NCBI GenBank assembly: GCA_027484405.1
Contig: JAIXTA010000110.1
Location: forward strand, 1 to 64,000
Direction: 5' to 3'
From: Burkholderiales bacterium
GTDB lineage: Bacteria > Pseudomonadota > Gammaproteobacteria > Burkholderiales > Burkholderiaceae_C
Length of the DNA: 64,000 nt
Shown here in pieces: positions 19,601-27,065 of the stretch. The notes beneath the pieces were generated by a model. It was not told the DNA's origin, searched no databases, and saw only the letters and a list, made by a program, of their open reading frames with translations. The number at the start of each line of letters is the position of its first letter. The first letter of the stretch is position 1. Both the position numbers and the translations under genes were made by a program.

Positions 19601-20920
19601 GCCGTCCTTCCGGATGTGGCGGGCGTGATCGCCATCATCAACCTCGACCGTGTGGATGTCGACGACTGGTCACGCAAGTTGCGTGCGCTGGCGATCACCG
19701 GCGTCGGCGATGCCGTCGTGGGCGGGCCAGCGGTGTCCATCGGCCCCGGGATGCTCCCCAAGCTCATTGCCCTGCAGGCTCGTGAGTTGGTGGTGGGCGG
19801 CAAGCGCCTGACACGTGTTGTTGCAGGGGCGACGCGCGAGGGCGATGTCTGGCAACTCAACCTCGATTCGCCACAGATTTCCGGCTATGCCACCTGGCGA
19901 CAGAACGAGCGCGATGGCGCGTTGGGGCAGCTGACCGCGCGTCTGGCAAAGCTGTCCATTCCGCAGGGCGAGCGTGACCAGGTGGTGGAGTTTCTGGAAA
20001 GCGCTGGCGCAGGCGAACAGGGGCTGCGCGAGCTGCCCGCGATCGATCTGGTGGCGGAGCAATTCGAGCTTGGCGGTCGGCGCTTCGGTCGTCTGGAGGT
20101 GTTGGCGCAAAACCAGGGTGCACGTGCGGGCAATGCCTGGGTGCTGGAGCGCCTGGTGCTCAGTCAGCCCGCGGCAACCCTGACCGGCAGCGGGTTGTGG
20201 CGCAGGCCGGTGAATCGCGGGTCGCGGTCGATGGAGCTCGACTTCAAGGTGGACGTCCGCGACGCCGGGAACCTGCTCGGGGCCCTGGGCTTCCCGGGGG
20301 TCATGCGAGCGGGTCGCGGCGAGCTCGGCGGCAGGTTGAGCTGGATCGGCAGCCCGTTGAGCTTTGACGTGCCGAGTCTGGATGGCCAGCTGAAGCTCGA
20401 GCTCGACCAGGGGCAGTGGTTGCGGCAGGATCCAGGCGTTGCGCGCCTGCTCGGCGTGTTTTCCCTGCAGAATCTCGTGCGGCGCTTCACGTTCGATTTC
20501 CGCGACGTCTTTGCACAGGGATTCTCCTACGACACCGTGCGTGCGGAGGCCTCGCTGGCGAAAGGCGTACTCCAGACCGAAAGCTTCAAGATGCGAGGTG
20601 CACAGGCCGGGGTCGCCATGGCGGGTGTTGTGGATCTGGTGAGGGAGACGCAGAACCTGCACATCATCGTCACCCCGGACCTGAACCTGGGCGCGGTGAG
20701 CTTTGCCTATCTGTTCATCAACCCGGCCGTGGGTCTGGGCACCCTGCTGGCACAGGCCGCAGTACGAGACTCGGTGAACAAGGGCCTGTCCCAGGAGTTT
20801 GATCTCCAGGGCACTTGGCGCGATCCTGTGGTCAAGCCGCGGCCCAAGCCGGGCCAGTCTGCCGAGCCGAATGCAGCACAAATCTCCGACGCGTCTGCTG
20901 TACAGGAGCAGAACCGATGA
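16688..20920 (+). CDS. yhdP: YhdP family AsmA-like envelope protein
   Basis: A very large (1410 aa) inner-membrane-anchored, mostly periplasmic protein of the TIGR02099/YhdP branch of AsmA-like proteins. In E. coli these bridge-like proteins move phospholipid to the outer membrane. One transmembrane helix is visible at about residues 32-60 (GLCVAGWVLLGLYVGFLVLV-type). It is followed by long repeats of beta-strand character and a C-terminal AsmA_2-like part (AYLFINPAVGLGTLLAQAAVRDSVNKGLSQEFDLQGTW). The first gene of an apparent operon: its TGA overlaps the next ATG by 4 bp. It diverges from glnE over 187 bp. A TAGAAT hexamer at 16668-16673 is a possible -10, without a well-spaced -35. Confidence 0.92.
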   Translation: MTDAVRTPPPTARSSAAWRAILSPALGRGCLKGLCVAGWVLLGLYVGFLVLVLVLRHVVLPRVDEQRPWIEQRLSDATGAQIRLGRVDARLAGIWPELSIDQVEVRDAQGQLRMQWSRVDAVLAWESVLKLQPIFHRLQVRGPALDVRRRADGRFEVAGFVLDPARGDGDGRGLRWLLAQHEIALTGGALRWTDEVAGTAPIAFQNVNLLAQNRGLTHRLGLQADPVDKGIEPLDLRAQFTHRLLRPVDDVRNWRGQVFVQLDRADIAGVLRRIPLPALGGLTVTQGQGAVRGWVDFDALRITQVTADVQLSRLVLKFAPDLAPLELSALSGRIEGRQLAAESLAHEVSVRGLTLTLPDGRMPAPMNLAERFVPASQRAGAQGMVSAEALDLALLHELSERLPLSPVVRSALAAFEPQGRVGQLSVEWQVPQPGTPEAVTRYKARGDFEGLGLRAQPDRSVLAKLLTPELARSNPPASAAAQLDASTKPLPIIGLPGFSNLSGRFAATESGGELSLASRGVVLEFPGVFEAPVLPATDVGATARWKLVAGRLEVEVPQLRFANADAAGDLKASYRSPSVGQSGPGELTLTGALARAELRAVHRYLPARLPEATRHWVRDALLSGRARDVQFRLKGDLKDFPFAPDAQGRSSGEFQVSARVQDAALDYVRQTPNPEQRWLPLEDIDAQFVMDRTRMEVRRASARVLETRLSNVTVLIPDLNATAQRPMIISGDTQGPGQDLVRYVNASPISGWIGQFTRNTEIAGNAGLRLRLSIPMADSARTEVQGSLKLANNAVRLDAALPVFEDTTATLDFTERTLRLRDGRATVYGGPVSFSGGSQAEGGLQFRGEGLARVSEAKAIVGEPTLMRLIDAANGQFRYSVQVDSRAGATSVALRSDLQGVSFDLPGVLRKQSAESLPLLVSIVPQRPAAQPASDELLVELGSTLAVRLQRQRSPQGGMAIVRGGIGVNNEAVLPDVAGVIAIINLDRVDVDDWSRKLRALAITGVGDAVVGGPAVSIGPGMLPKLIALQARELVVGGKRLTRVVAGATREGDVWQLNLDSPQISGYATWRQNERDGALGQLTARLAKLSIPQGERDQVVEFLESAGAGEQGLRELPAIDLVAEQFELGGRRFGRLEVLAQNQGARAGNAWVLERLVLSQPAATLTGSGLWRRPVNRGSRSMELDFKVDVRDAGNLLGALGFPGVMRAGRGELGGRLSWIGSPLSFDVPSLDGQLKLELDQGQWLRQDPGVARLLGVFSLQNLVRRFTFDFRDVFAQGFSYDTVRAEASLAKGVLQTESFKMRGAQAGVAMAGVVDLVRETQNLHIIVTPDLNLGAVSFAYLFINPAVGLGTLLAQAAVRDSVNKGLSQEFDLQGTWRDPVVKPRPKPGQSAEPNAAQISDASAVQEQNR

Positions 20921-21732
20921 GCATGTTGATCCGCGTTGCCGCGTTGCAGATGGTGTCCGGGCCCGACGTTGCCCGCAATCTTGAACAGGCGCGGCGCCTT
21001 GTCCAGGAGGCGGCGGCAGTCGGAGCTCGGCTTGTGCTGCTGCCCGAGTACTTCTGTCTCATGGGATGCAGCGATACCGACAAGCTCGACCATGCAGAAG
21101 CGTTGGGTACAGGGCCGATCCAGGCTGCGTGTTCTGACATGGCGCGCGATGCAGGGATCATCCTGATCGCAGGGACGATTCCGCTGCGCCACCCGAGCGG
21201 GACCCGCGTCTGGAACACCAGCCTTGTCTATGGAGCGACCGGTGCGTGCATCGGCCGCTACGACAAGATTCATCTGTTTCGATTCCAGCGCGGCAGCGAG
21301 CAATACGATGAATCCCGCACGATTGGTGCCGGCAGCGATCCGGTGGCTGTCGATATTGAAGGGCTTCGCGTCGGGCTGTCCGTGTGTTACGACCTGCGCT
21401 TTCCCGAGCTGTATCGGGCCATGGGCCAGACCAGGCCGCTCGATCTGATCGTCGTCCCGGCGGCCTTCACCCACACCACAGGCAAAGCGCATTGGGAACT
21501 GCTGCTGCGTGCACGCGCTGTGGAAAACCAGTGCTACGTGCTGGCCGCCGCGCAAGGCGGTTTGCACGAAAATGGTCGGCGGACCTGGGGCCATAGCATG
21601 CTGATCGATCCTTGGGGCGACGTCCTGAGCGTGCTGCCTGAAGGCGCCGGCACGGCGATTGGCGATGTGGATCCCGCCCGTCTGGCACAGGTTCGGGCAG
21701 ACCTACCCGCGTTGAATCACCGCGTCTTGTGA
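20917..21732 (+). CDS. Nitrilase-family amidohydrolase (Nit1-like)
   Basis: A carbon-nitrogen hydrolase of 271 residues with an intact Glu-Lys-Cys triad: Glu44 in LLPEYF, Lys117 in GRYDKIHLF and Cys157 in SVCYDLRFPELYR. This combination and the length match the Nit/YbeM group, which in characterised members hydrolyses deaminated glutathione made by aminotransferase side reactions. That substrate is inferred from family. ATG 20917 overlaps the yhdP stop (ATGA), implying translational coupling; the gene sits between yhdP and tldD as in many Betaproteobacteria. Confidence 0.9.
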   Translation: MSMLIRVAALQMVSGPDVARNLEQARRLVQEAAAVGARLVLLPEYFCLMGCSDTDKLDHAEALGTGPIQAACSDMARDAGIILIAGTIPLRHPSGTRVWNTSLVYGATGACIGRYDKIHLFRFQRGSEQYDESRTIGAGSDPVAVDIEGLRVGLSVCYDLRFPELYRAMGQTRPLDLIVVPAAFTHTTGKAHWELLLRARAVENQCYVLAAAQGGLHENGRRTWGHSMLIDPWGDVLSVLPEGAGTAIGDVDPARLAQVRADLPALNHRVL

Positions 21733-21763
21733 TTCCTGATCCTGATCTCCAGTGGCTTGACGC

Positions 21764-23221
21764 ATGAAACTCGCAGACGCATTTGTCCAACCCCTTGCCA
21801 CCGCATCTGAACTGCTCCTGGTGCCCAGCGGTCTGGAGCTCGGGCGCGTCCTTGCGCTGACAGGCGAGCTCATGCAGGGCAAGGTGGACTTTGGAGACGC
21901 GTACTTCGAGTTCTCCCGGTCTGAGAGCTGGAGCCTTGAGGAAGGCAAAGTCAAGGCGGGCAGCTTCTCGATCGATCAGGGTGTGGGCGTACGCGCCGTG
22001 GCCGGGGAAAAGACGGCGTTTGCGTACTCCGACGAGATCACCGAGCACGCCATTCGCGAAGCTGTACGTACGGTGCGAGCGATTGGCGGTGCGGGGCAGT
22101 CGCGCAAGGTCAAGCTGCCCCACCAGCCCCCGAAGACCGTCGATCTCTACACCGCGGCCGACCCCCTCCAGGCGCTCGACTCCAATGCGAAGGTTGCACT
22201 GCTGGAGCGGCTGGAACGGATCGCGCGCGCCAAGGATCCGCGCGTCAAGCGAGTGAACTGCTCCCTGTCAGGCGATTACACCGTGATGTTGGTCGTGCGC
22301 ACCGACGGGGTTGTGGCTGCTGACGTGCGCCCGCTGGTGCGTCTCGGGGTTCAGGTGATCGTCGAGCAGGACGGTCGACGCGAAGACGGCTATGCCGGGG
22401 GTGGGGGCCGCCGGCGTATGGACATGTTTGACGACGCATTCCTCGACGAACTGGCCGGTCAGGCAGTCGGCTCCGCACTCACGAACCTCGACGCCCGGCC
22501 GGCGCCCGCTGGCCAGATGACCGTGGTGCTCGGTCCGGGTTGGCCCGGTGTGCTGCTGCACGAGGCTGTGGGCCATGGCCTGGAGGGGGACTTCATTCGC
22601 AAGGGTTCATCCACCTTCGCGAACATGCTCGGCCAGCGTGTCGCTGCCAAGGGCGTGACCGTGATTGATGACGGCACCCTGCCGAACCGTCGGGGCTCGT
22701 TGAATGTGGACGACGAAGGCAATGCCACAGAGCGTACGGTGCTCATCGAGGACGGCATCCTGAAGGGCTTCATGCAAGACACCCAGAACGCCCGCCTGAT
22801 GAAGGATCGCATCACCGGCAACGCACGTCGCGAGAGCTTCGCCAACCTGCCGATGCCGCGCATGACCAACACCTACATGCTCGCCGGTAAACACACCCAC
22901 GACGAAATCATCGAGAGCGTGGCCGACGGCATCTACTGCAAGAACTTCGGTGGCGGCCAGGTGGATATCACCAACGGCAAGTTCGTCTTCAGCTGCACCG
23001 AAGCCTGGAAGATCGAGAACGGCAAGCTGACCTATCCGGTCAAGGGTGCAACCCTGATCGGCAGCGGCCCCGAAAGTCTGAAGGACATCACCATGATCGG
23101 CAACGATCTGGAGATCGACAACGGCGTGGGCGTGTGCGGCAAGGAGGGCCAGAGTGTGCCGGTCGGCGTCGGCCAGCCGACGCTGCGCATGGAGAACATG
23201 ACCGTGGGCGGCACCGCTTGA
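21764..23221 (+). CDS. tldD: Metalloprotease TldD
   Basis: TldD forms a heterodimeric zinc protease with PmbA (TldE), which acts on unfolded peptides, microcin precursors and CcdA. The 485-residue product has the HExxxH zinc motif at His266-His271 in LLHEAVGHGLEGD, and the typical C-terminal GVCGKEGQSVPVGVGQPTLRMENMTVGGTA. It starts 31 bp after the nitrilase homologue, so yhdP-nit-tldD look like one operon. No pmbA is present in this window, so the partner must be elsewhere. Complete. Confidence 0.96.
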   Translation: MKLADAFVQPLATASELLLVPSGLELGRVLALTGELMQGKVDFGDAYFEFSRSESWSLEEGKVKAGSFSIDQGVGVRAVAGEKTAFAYSDEITEHAIREAVRTVRAIGGAGQSRKVKLPHQPPKTVDLYTAADPLQALDSNAKVALLERLERIARAKDPRVKRVNCSLSGDYTVMLVVRTDGVVAADVRPLVRLGVQVIVEQDGRREDGYAGGGGRRRMDMFDDAFLDELAGQAVGSALTNLDARPAPAGQMTVVLGPGWPGVLLHEAVGHGLEGDFIRKGSSTFANMLGQRVAAKGVTVIDDGTLPNRRGSLNVDDEGNATERTVLIEDGILKGFMQDTQNARLMKDRITGNARRESFANLPMPRMTNTYMLAGKHTHDEIIESVADGIYCKNFGGGQVDITNGKFVFSCTEAWKIENGKLTYPVKGATLIGSGPESLKDITMIGNDLEIDNGVGVCGKEGQSVPVGVGQPTLRMENMTVGGTA

Positions 23222-23267
23222 TTGCGTAGGTCGGCCCGCCTGCAGAAATGCGGCGCCGGACGTGCGC

Positions 23268-23297
23268 TTGCGCAGCGCAGCAATCGCCTGATACATT
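23268..23297 (+). promoter_or_regulatory. Candidate promoter of the aromatic leader/DAHP synthase unit
   Basis: TTGCGC (23268-23273) and TACATT (23292-23297) are separated by 18 bp. They would place the transcript start at about 23303-23305, on the ATG of the leader peptide. The match to sigma-70 consensus is only moderate. Confidence 0.4.
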
Positions 23298-23303
23298 CCA
23301 GAC

Positions 23304-23366
23304 ATGCTTCATCGCGCGTACTTCTTTTTCTGGTTTTATCTCTGCCGCCCGGCGGTGAGAGGCTGA
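23304..23366 (+). CDS. Aromatic leader peptide (attenuator ORF)
   Basis: A 20-codon ORF, ATG 23304 to TGA 23364-23366. Residues 6-12 are YFFFWFY, seven consecutive aromatic codons (UAC UUC UUU UUC UGG UUU UAU). Such a run is the hallmark of leader peptides that sense charging of tRNA-Tyr, tRNA-Phe and tRNA-Trp. The last codons (residues 15-18) are encoded by a GC-rich segment, 23347-23356, that can pair with the left arm of the downstream terminator. There is no clear Shine-Dalgarno before the ATG, and a candidate -10 lies 7 bp upstream, so the ORF might be translated leaderless. It stands 144 bp before the first DAHP synthase gene, the committed step of aromatic amino-acid synthesis. Too short for usual gene finders. 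Confidence 0.85.
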   Translation: MLHRAYFFFWFYLCRPAVRG

Positions 23367-23406
23367 CGCGCGAACAAGCGACGAAGAATCTCAGAAACCG
23401 CCGGGC
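23347..23406 (+). promoter_or_regulatory. Antiterminator pairing segments of the aromatic attenuator
   Basis: GCCCGGCGGT (23347-23356) is perfectly complementary over 10 bp to ACCGCCGGGC (23397-23406), which contains most of the left arm of the terminator. The same CCCGGCGGT occurs again as the terminator right arm (23411-23419). The leader copy and the terminator copy therefore compete for one partner. A ribosome at the leader stop codon would cover 23347-23356 and let the terminator form; one stalled on the early aromatic codons would leave it free. No upstream protector segment is seen, so this is a three-segment design. The mechanism is inferred from complementarity. Confidence 0.75.
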
Positions 23407-23426
23407 ACAACCCGGCGGTTTTTTTT
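23395..23426 (+). terminator. Attenuator terminator before the DAHP synthase genes
   Basis: A perfect 11-bp stem (23395-23405 with 23411-23421), loop CACAA, and an eight-T run at 23419-23426. It ends 84 bp before the first DAHP synthase start, on the same strand. Together with the leader peptide it forms a translation-coupled attenuator; it could also serve as the tldD terminator. Confidence 0.88.
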
Positions 23427-23510
23427 GGCCCGTACCCACGGCTGGCCCCTGATTCGATCCCGTCTTCACTCTCCTTGCCTAGCCAAGACTGAACGAACCG
23501 AGCTTGCCCC

Positions 23511-24590
23511 ATGAGTACCCGTACCGACGATATTCGCGTCACCGCGATCCGAGAGCTGACGCCTCCCGCCCATCTGCTGCGCGAGTTTCCGCTTGCCGAC
23601 AGCGCTGCCGATACCGTGGCCGCGGCACGGCGCGCCATCCACAGAATCCTGCATGGGCAGGATGACCGCATGCTTGTGGTGATCGGGCCCTGCTCGATTC
23701 ATGACCCCGCAGCGGCACGCGACTATGCACAGTGCCTGATGCATGAACGCAAGCGCCTCGCGCTCGATCTCGAAATCGTGATGCGTGTCTACTTCGAGAA
23801 GCCGCGGACCACAGTAGGCTGGAAGGGGCTGATCAATGACCCGGCGCTCGACGGCAGCTTCGACGTGAACCGCGGCCTTCGTCTGGCGCGGGAGCTTCTG
23901 GTCGACGTGAACGCACTTGGCATGCCGGCCGGTACCGAGTTCCTGGACCCGATCAGCCCGCAGTACTACAGCGATCTCATCGCCTGGGGCGCGATTGGTG
24001 CACGCACCACTGAGAGCCAGGTTCATCGCGAGCTGGCCAGCGGCATGAGCTGCGCCCTGGGCTTCAAGAACGGCACGGACGGAAATCTCAAGATCGCGGC
24101 TGACGCCATCAAGGCGGCCCAGCATCCGCACTGCTTTCTCGGTGTGACCAAGGGCGGTATCTCTGCAATTGTGCAGACTGCCGGCAACGAGGATTGCCAC
24201 GTGATTCTGCGTGGCGGAAAGACCCCCAACTACGACGCAGCCAGTGTGGAGGGGGCATCCCAGGCGCTGGCCCAGGCAGGCCTGGCGCAAAAGCTCATGA
24301 TCGACTGCAGCCACGGCAATTCAAGCAAGCAGCACGAGAACCAGCTCAAGGTGGCACAGGTCATCGCTGATCAACTTGCCGCAGGCGACATGCGCATCAT
24401 GGGTGCCATGGTGGAGAGCCACCTTGTTGCCGGCCGGCAGGACCTGCTCGCCGGTCAGCGGCTGGCTGATCTCACCTATGGCCAGTCGATCACTGACGCA
24501 TGCCTGGGCTGGGAGACATCCGTACAGGCGCTTGACTGTCTGGCGCTTGGGGTGCGCGAGCGCCGGCGGGCCCTTGCATCAGCCAAATAG
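23511..24590 (+). CDS. aroF: DAHP synthase, class I, predicted Tyr-sensitive isozyme
   Basis: 3-Deoxy-7-phosphoheptulonate synthase condenses phosphoenolpyruvate with erythrose-4-phosphate, the first step of the shikimate pathway. The 359-residue (beta/alpha)8 barrel has all the AroF/G/H signatures: VVIGPCSIHDP, EKPRTTVGWKGLINDP, IGARTTESQVHRE, GFKNGTDG, ILRGGK and DCSHGNSSK. Numbering coincides with E. coli AroG. Position 211 is Gly (FLG) and position 179 is Met; in characterised enzymes Gly here goes with tyrosine control and Ser with phenylalanine control, so Tyr sensitivity is inferred. It is the first gene after the aromatic attenuator and is followed 30 bp later by a paralogue about 70% identical by eye. 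The symbol reflects that inference; many pipelines would call it aroG. Confidence 0.9.
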   Translation: MSTRTDDIRVTAIRELTPPAHLLREFPLADSAADTVAAARRAIHRILHGQDDRMLVVIGPCSIHDPAAARDYAQCLMHERKRLALDLEIVMRVYFEKPRTTVGWKGLINDPALDGSFDVNRGLRLARELLVDVNALGMPAGTEFLDPISPQYYSDLIAWGAIGARTTESQVHRELASGMSCALGFKNGTDGNLKIAADAIKAAQHPHCFLGVTKGGISAIVQTAGNEDCHVILRGGKTPNYDAASVEGASQALAQAGLAQKLMIDCSHGNSSKQHENQLKVAQVIADQLAAGDMRIMGAMVESHLVAGRQDLLAGQRLADLTYGQSITDACLGWETSVQALDCLALGVRERRRALASAK

Positions 24591-24620
24591 CTCAACAAGA
24601 CCGTATGAGGGAAAGACACC

Positions 24621-25691
24621 ATGCCATTCCAGACCGATGACGTCCGCATTGCGGGCATTCACGAACTGAGTCCGCCCTCGCACCTCATTCGCGAGTTTCC
24701 TTGCGCCGATCGCGCTGCCGAGGTCGTGGCGACCTCACGCCACGCAATTCACCGCATCCTGCACGGACAGGACGACCGACTTGTCGTGGTGATTGGTCCC
24801 TGCTCGATTCACGACCCCAAGGCCGCCATCGAGTATGCGAGCCGTCTGATCGAGGAGCGGCGCAAGCATGCAGCCGATCTCGAGATCGTGATGCGTGTGT
24901 ACTTCGAGAAGCCGCGGACCACCGTGGGCTGGAAGGGTTTGATCAACGATCCTGATCTCGATGGCAGCTTCCAGATCAACAAGGGGCTGCGGGCGGCACG
25001 CGAGCTGCTCGTGAACATCACGGAGTTGGGTCTGCCGGCGGCGACCGAGTATCTCGACATGATCAGTCCGCAGTACATCGCCGACCTGATCGCCTGGGGA
25101 GCGATCGGCGCACGCACTACGGAGAGCCAGGTGCATCGCGAGCTCGCCAGCGGGTTGTCCTGCCCGGTCGGCTTCAAGAACGGCACAGACGGCAACGTCA
25201 GGATCGCGGTCGATGCCATCAAGGCGGCACAGCATCCGCATCACTTCCTTTCGGTGACCAAGGGCGGTCACAGCGCGATTGTGGCCACGCGCGGCAACGA
25301 GGACTGCCATGTGATCCTGCGCGGCGGCAAGGCACCCAACTACGACGCCGCCCACGTGCAGGCCGCATGCGAGGACATCGGCAAGGCCGGACTGGCCCAG
25401 CGCCTGATGATCGATTGCAGCCATGCGAACTCCAGCAAGAAGCACGAGAACCAGCTGCTGGTGGCGTCCGACGTGGCGCAGCAGCTGGCACGTGGAGAAA
25501 CCAGGATCATCGGCCTGATGGTCGAAAGTCACCTCCAGCCCGGGCGGCAGGACCTCGTTCCCGGCCAGTCGCTGAACTACGGGCAATCCATCACGGACGC
25601 CTGTCTGGGCTGGGATGACTCGGTGAACCTGTTGGCCACGCTTGCGGCGGGCGTGCGCGAGCGTCGCCGGGCACTCGCGTCGGTCAAGTAG
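24621..25691 (+). CDS. aroG: DAHP synthase, class I, predicted Phe-sensitive isozyme
   Basis: Second copy of the first shikimate-pathway enzyme, 356 residues, with the same catalytic motifs as its neighbour (GPCSIHDP, EKPRTTVGWKGLINDP, GARTTESQVHRE, GFKNGTDG, DCSHANSSKKHE). The phenylalanine-pocket residues of E. coli AroG are present at identical positions: Asp146, Pro150, Leu175, Leu179, Ser180, Phe209, Ser211 and Val221. Phe feedback inhibition is therefore the best guess. GAGGGAAAGA just before ATG 24621 gives a good ribosome site. The 30-bp spacing implies co-transcription with the upstream copy under the same attenuator. No promoter is apparent in the gap. Confidence 0.92.
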   Translation: MPFQTDDVRIAGIHELSPPSHLIREFPCADRAAEVVATSRHAIHRILHGQDDRLVVVIGPCSIHDPKAAIEYASRLIEERRKHAADLEIVMRVYFEKPRTTVGWKGLINDPDLDGSFQINKGLRAARELLVNITELGLPAATEYLDMISPQYIADLIAWGAIGARTTESQVHRELASGLSCPVGFKNGTDGNVRIAVDAIKAAQHPHHFLSVTKGGHSAIVATRGNEDCHVILRGGKAPNYDAAHVQAACEDIGKAGLAQRLMIDCSHANSSKKHENQLLVASDVAQQLARGETRIIGLMVESHLQPGRQDLVPGQSLNYGQSITDACLGWDDSVNLLATLAAGVRERRRALASVK

Positions 25692-25814
25692 TCAACACCG
25701 CAGCGGGACACGGCCGTCGCGTGGCCGCCACGCGTCGATGTCAACCCCTCGGCTACAGTGCCGCGCATTCCAAACAGACGGGAGGCGCGCATCACCACGG
25801 TGCGCAGGTACGGC

Positions 25815-27044
25815 ATGTCGCTTCGCTTGAAGTTCAACCTCATCCTGCTGCTGGCCTTTCTGGCGAGCCTCGGGGGGGCGGGCTGGTATTACAGCGGTCA
25901 CCTCGAGCGCCAGGCGCTCGATGAAGTGCGCCACAACTCCGATCTCATGATGGAGACGGCCCTGGCCATCCGCGGCTATACGACCGACCAGGTCAAGCCC
26001 CACCTGGATCCGCTTCTGGCCGAGAAGTTCCTGCCTCAGACCGTGCCGGCGTTTGCCGCGACAGAGACGCTGCGTCGCCTCTCGGACAAGTACCAGGGTT
26101 ACGTCTACAAGGAGGCGGTACTCAATCCCACCAATCCGCGCGACAAGGCGACCGACTGGGAAGCCAGACTGATCGAGGAGTTCCGCGCTGACAGCGCGCG
26201 CCAGGAGCTCAAGGGGGTGCACGGCGAAGGGATCAACCGGGCGGTGTATGTCGCACGTCCCATCACGATCAGGAACCAGGCCTGCCTGGCCTGTCACAGC
26301 GATCCGGCCTTGGCGCCTGCGTCGATGCTCAGTGTCTACGGTGACAAGAACGGATTCGGCTGGAAGATGGGCGAGACCGTTGGCATGCAGATCGTGAAGG
26401 TGCCCATGCTGTATCCGCTCGAGCGCGCGCGGCAGAGCTTCAACACCTTCATCTGGTCGCTGGTTGCGATCTTCGGGCTTGCCTTCATCGTTCTCAATGC
26501 AGCGCTCTCGCTGCTCGTGATTGAGCCGATGGCGCGCGTGAACCGCAAGTTGGAGGATCTGGCAACAAAGGACTTTCTGACGGACCTGGTCAACCGGCGG
26601 CGCTTCTTCGAGCGGCTCGAGCAGGAGATGGCAGTCAGCCGTCTCAACGGCCAGGCAGTCTCCGTGATCATCTTCGACCTCGATTTCTTCAAGCGCATCA
26701 ACGACACCTTCGGCCACGACAGCGGCGACATCGTTTTGAAGCACACCGCCATCCGGGTTCGCGAACTGCTGCGTGCCAGTGACTGCGCCGCTCGCTTCGG
26801 CGGCGAGGAGTTCATCATCCTGCTCAAGGAGACAGGCATGGATGCCGCCATGGCACTGGCCGAGGTGGTTCGCCAGAAGATCGCCGGCAAGCCCTATGAA
26901 CGCGTGGGCGCGGTCAGTGCGAGCTTCGGCGTTGCGCAGTGGAACGGGCAGGAAGACGGTCGCGAGCTGATCAACCGGGCGGACAAGGCCCTGTATGTGG
27001 CCAAGCAGAACGGCCGCAATCGTGTCGTGCGCGCTGAGGACTGA
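25815..27044 (+). CDS. Diguanylate cyclase with periplasmic DUF3365-like, CxxCH-containing sensor domain
   Basis: A membrane-bound c-di-GMP synthase of 409 residues. An N-terminal helix (KFNLILLLAFLASLGGAGWYYSG) is followed by an extracytoplasmic domain like DUF3365/Tll0287. That domain contains a c-type haem motif Cys157-x-x-Cys160-His161 in NQACLACHSD, then a second membrane helix (IWSLVAIFGLAFIVLNAALSLLV). The GGDEF domain has GGEEF at residues 329-333 and the inhibitory RxxD (RASD, 320-323) exactly five residues before, so synthesis with product inhibition is expected. Start at ATG 25815 (MSLRLKFN) is chosen so the helix sits at the N-terminus; an upstream start would add 19 residues. Redox, NO or O2 sensing is inferred from the haem motif only. 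Confidence 0.85.
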   Translation: MSLRLKFNLILLLAFLASLGGAGWYYSGHLERQALDEVRHNSDLMMETALAIRGYTTDQVKPHLDPLLAEKFLPQTVPAFAATETLRRLSDKYQGYVYKEAVLNPTNPRDKATDWEARLIEEFRADSARQELKGVHGEGINRAVYVARPITIRNQACLACHSDPALAPASMLSVYGDKNGFGWKMGETVGMQIVKVPMLYPLERARQSFNTFIWSLVAIFGLAFIVLNAALSLLVIEPMARVNRKLEDLATKDFLTDLVNRRRFFERLEQEMAVSRLNGQAVSVIIFDLDFFKRINDTFGHDSGDIVLKHTAIRVRELLRASDCAARFGGEEFIILLKETGMDAAMALAEVVRQKIAGKPYERVGAVSASFGVAQWNGQEDGRELINRADKALYVAKQNGRNRVVRAED

Positions 27045-27065
27045 GCCTGCGGTGATGCACCGAGG

